Shown here: one piece after another, positions 63,501-64,000 of the stretch
How positions within the stretch are numbered: the stretch's first letter is position 1
Layout: each line of letters opens with the position of its first letter
From: Paulinella micropora
Lineage: Eukaryota > Cercozoa > Imbricatea > Euglyphida > Paulinellidae
DNA length: 64,000 nt
NCBI GenBank assembly: GCA_019918135.1
Contig: WBZZ01003554.1
Coordinates: 1-64,000 of the forward strand
Direction: 5' to 3'
The notes under the pieces: generated by a model
What the model saw: only the letters and a program-made list of their open reading frames with translations
Told to the model about the DNA's origin: nothing
Database searches by the model: none
Program-made: the position numbers and the translations under genes

Positions 63501-63998
63501 AGATGTAAGTGAGCTCCGCGCGGTCAAACGCCTTGCGGATGTCAGTGGAGAAGATGATAAGCGTCTTTTTCTTACCTGTAATCTTGGGGGCTGCCCGTAA
63601 ATCGGCCAACATCAACCGCAGCACCATGTTCCATTCATCGCACCCACTCACAGTTGTTGTGTTGGCTTTAGAAGTCTTCCGGATGCACCCTGTGTGGAGC
63701 TTGAAGGACTCAACCCGAAAAGTGACGAGTTTTTCGTAGAGGTTGAGGATCGCGTTCGAAACCGTGATGCCCCGCCAGTCGGATACATTTGCGCCTGTCC
63801 CAGTCCCCTTCCAAATCTGGCTGAGAATCCCCGGCTTCCAGTCCTTTGGTACTAATCTCTTCTCCTTCCAGCAATGGGAGAAGAAAGATCCTAATTGGAT
63901 CTTCGCGTCTTGCGAGAGGAGCTTGAAGATGTCGGGGGGTATACCATCGTCTCCCGGAGCAGGACCCTTTTTGGCCTGAATTGCATGCTCGATTTCAC
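60574..63998 (-). CDS. LINE polyprotein: reverse transcriptase and restriction-like endonuclease (5' part beyond window)
   Basis: More than 1,140 codons are open from the right edge to 60574. In order: a finger segment (PGDDGIPPDIFKLLS, WRGITVSNAILNLYEK, about 63940-63720), RT motif A FSTDIRKAFDRAE (about 63550-63515), motif B RGIPQGGALSPGTYG (about 63340) and the active site KFADDNWAA (about 63155). A long thumb and linker region follows, then a zinc-knuckle-like SCPYGCRVTGSISH (about 61500-61460). Last is a PD-(D/E)XK-type stretch, HKIDLLVTASRR...VTLIDYTTRE (about 61140-61080). It primes reverse transcription from the target nick and carries its own cutting domain. A start codon lies outside the window. 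Confidence 0.88.
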   Translation of the reverse strand, partial: EIEHAIQAKKGPAPGDDGIPPDIFKLLSQDAKIQLGSFFSHCWKEKRLVPKDWKPGILSQIWKGTGTGANVSDWRGITVSNAILNLYEKLVTFRVESFKLHTGCIRKTSKANTTTVSGCDEWNMVLRLMLADLRAAPKITGKKKTLIIFSTDIRKAFDRAELTYICEAYSHVVAQEGEFPELFAFLRHRFKDSPLKLKVPDSTGKSAVLPDEIHRSRGIPQGGALSPGTYGVLDEYLTRLCPAQQFMPAGYRFYDGTSSDRSQNTSVYPLRPPLTADHKFADDNWAALGGDGPPELYIPEAQKGFSLLYTQLRAARQICAAEKCSVICLVSEEGKGVYAVPISLTAPGRDSTCPPTVIRNRSAIEVFRSLGLHTDGNNNPQIQRDYAISRFVATARLIHSLDLSLARKRKALTCLLTSILDFSFGWTPFPQKLLRDLDTAFRDHIRETLQLSPQEIPNAVLYGPIGGGGGFGLHQFSTRYYLRTFTVFIKCLLSTDPYVQYAVDAHLRLAWDYYFPRNKDLCPQRLPLRGRRAAPKSSCPPQPPSTRFSFRWAGDGGPRPPLMHPPIHPPDIWRMHSVFHGVEVPTDCIIPAFYPRYVNAVNRGALRDEAPIPEDINKQCPKLPDPPDQPFLGWQGHLHLLKEDRRDGLMVLHWIRACRALGIGINPRIPPGHVSDSSWPDGRQQRSDAEHSLARFREAYDVPPARFEWNALEVPVVLSVTNFLTKETVAPGSVDQAIAQVKKNWTSYNLWKLRQRCSEDANKFKVAPRFGLTWGIRSEIRRPFQAITNHFLQPNGGLSVREVAIVLKCQLDVWPTPARVSTVITKGATSTSCPYGCRVTGSISHYLLSKSSFHSEALKSLLDQRHSKCRQWIRSCLERSDNDDGIAPDCKVFIIGEEGAFPRPKQDSAPPRADAGLPAPEGAPLLAPPLSPAFIHPAAQVMVDMAGPGFSHKIDLLVTASRRSNHVTLIDYTTREDQWLVREDDSCLPARQSPDDRRDTWDRDGRRVNPPYRPKDPNAFRGEDPPSTWPAIPWKSHQAWGYNPRAIYDHRYLPLEEAISRQTIRRRPMSTNLIMIAMGARGYISQASFDELCFHFSKSIAQQIYQGLTRICHEHIIQTWNFLHHFPAGPPPNPPFLPPQ

Positions 63999-64000
63999 CC

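Larger units (their letters stand above)
59214..64000 (-). mobile_element. Non-LTR retrotransposon with restriction-like endonuclease, running off the window
   Basis: Minus-strand element whose 3' end is at 59214: CAATAAAAAAAA in element orientation, directly abutting the P1 capsid gene. It has a 3' untranslated region of about 1.36 kb and one long open frame that stays open to the right edge. A single frame with reverse transcriptase first and a C-terminal restriction-like nuclease is the layout of the R2, NeSL, R4 and Hero group. There is no stop or frameshift in the visible part, so it may be a young copy. Confidence 0.88.

Overview
This is eukaryotic DNA built almost entirely of mobile and virus-derived elements set in AT-rich and microsatellite sequence. 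The evidence is two non-LTR retrotransposons with poly(A) ends, three LTR retrotransposons of the Ty3/Gypsy type, kilobase-long tetranucleotide repeats and Polinton hallmark genes. I recognise no ordinary host gene. The host group cannot be fixed from the sequence; a protist, an early-branching relative of animals or an invertebrate would all fit.

Layout. 1-1157: a tRNA-like sequence, an (AAT)n array and AT-rich DNA with a fold-back MITE-like element. 1158-13400 (called V1 here): a GC-rich block of virus-type genes (penton-like capsid protein, two-helix membrane protein, ribonucleotide reductase small subunit, a large broken adhesive fibre gene, several unknown small proteins and a protein with a possible cysteine-peptidase domain). 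11080-16448: tandem repeats, a 35-bp satellite made of two hairpins, (TATG)n, AT-rich DNA, (GA)n and (ACAT)n. 16449-25896 (E1, minus) and 26847-31595 (E2, plus): two nearly identical Ty3/Gypsy elements in opposite orientation inside what looks like a single (ACAT)n array. 32039-34860 (P2): an inverted partial copy of a Polinton-like element. 34861-37191 (E3): part of a third, related LTR element. 37192-40891: CT-rich repeats, LINE remnants and unassigned DNA. 40892-59213 (P1): a long AT-rich Polinton-like element. 59214-64000: a non-LTR retrotransposon with a restriction-like endonuclease, inserted into the P1 major capsid gene and running off the window.

P1 carries the full Polinton set: protein-primed DNA polymerase B, retroviral-type integrase, packaging ATPase, adenain-like protease, penton and double jelly-roll major capsid protein. 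It also has a fibre ending in an S74 self-processing chaperone and three GIY-YIG endonuclease genes. Several of its genes are broken, so it reads as a fairly recent fossil. An intergenic module with paired hairpin-forming motifs recurs next to the starts of the integrase, the ATPase and a coiled-coil protein gene and may be a shared promoter.

V1 and P1 differ sharply in base composition and codon use and share little beyond a penton-like protein and fibres of related design, so they probably come from two different virus lineages. V1 is the least familiar part of the window. All functional statements rest on motifs read by eye; no database search was possible.
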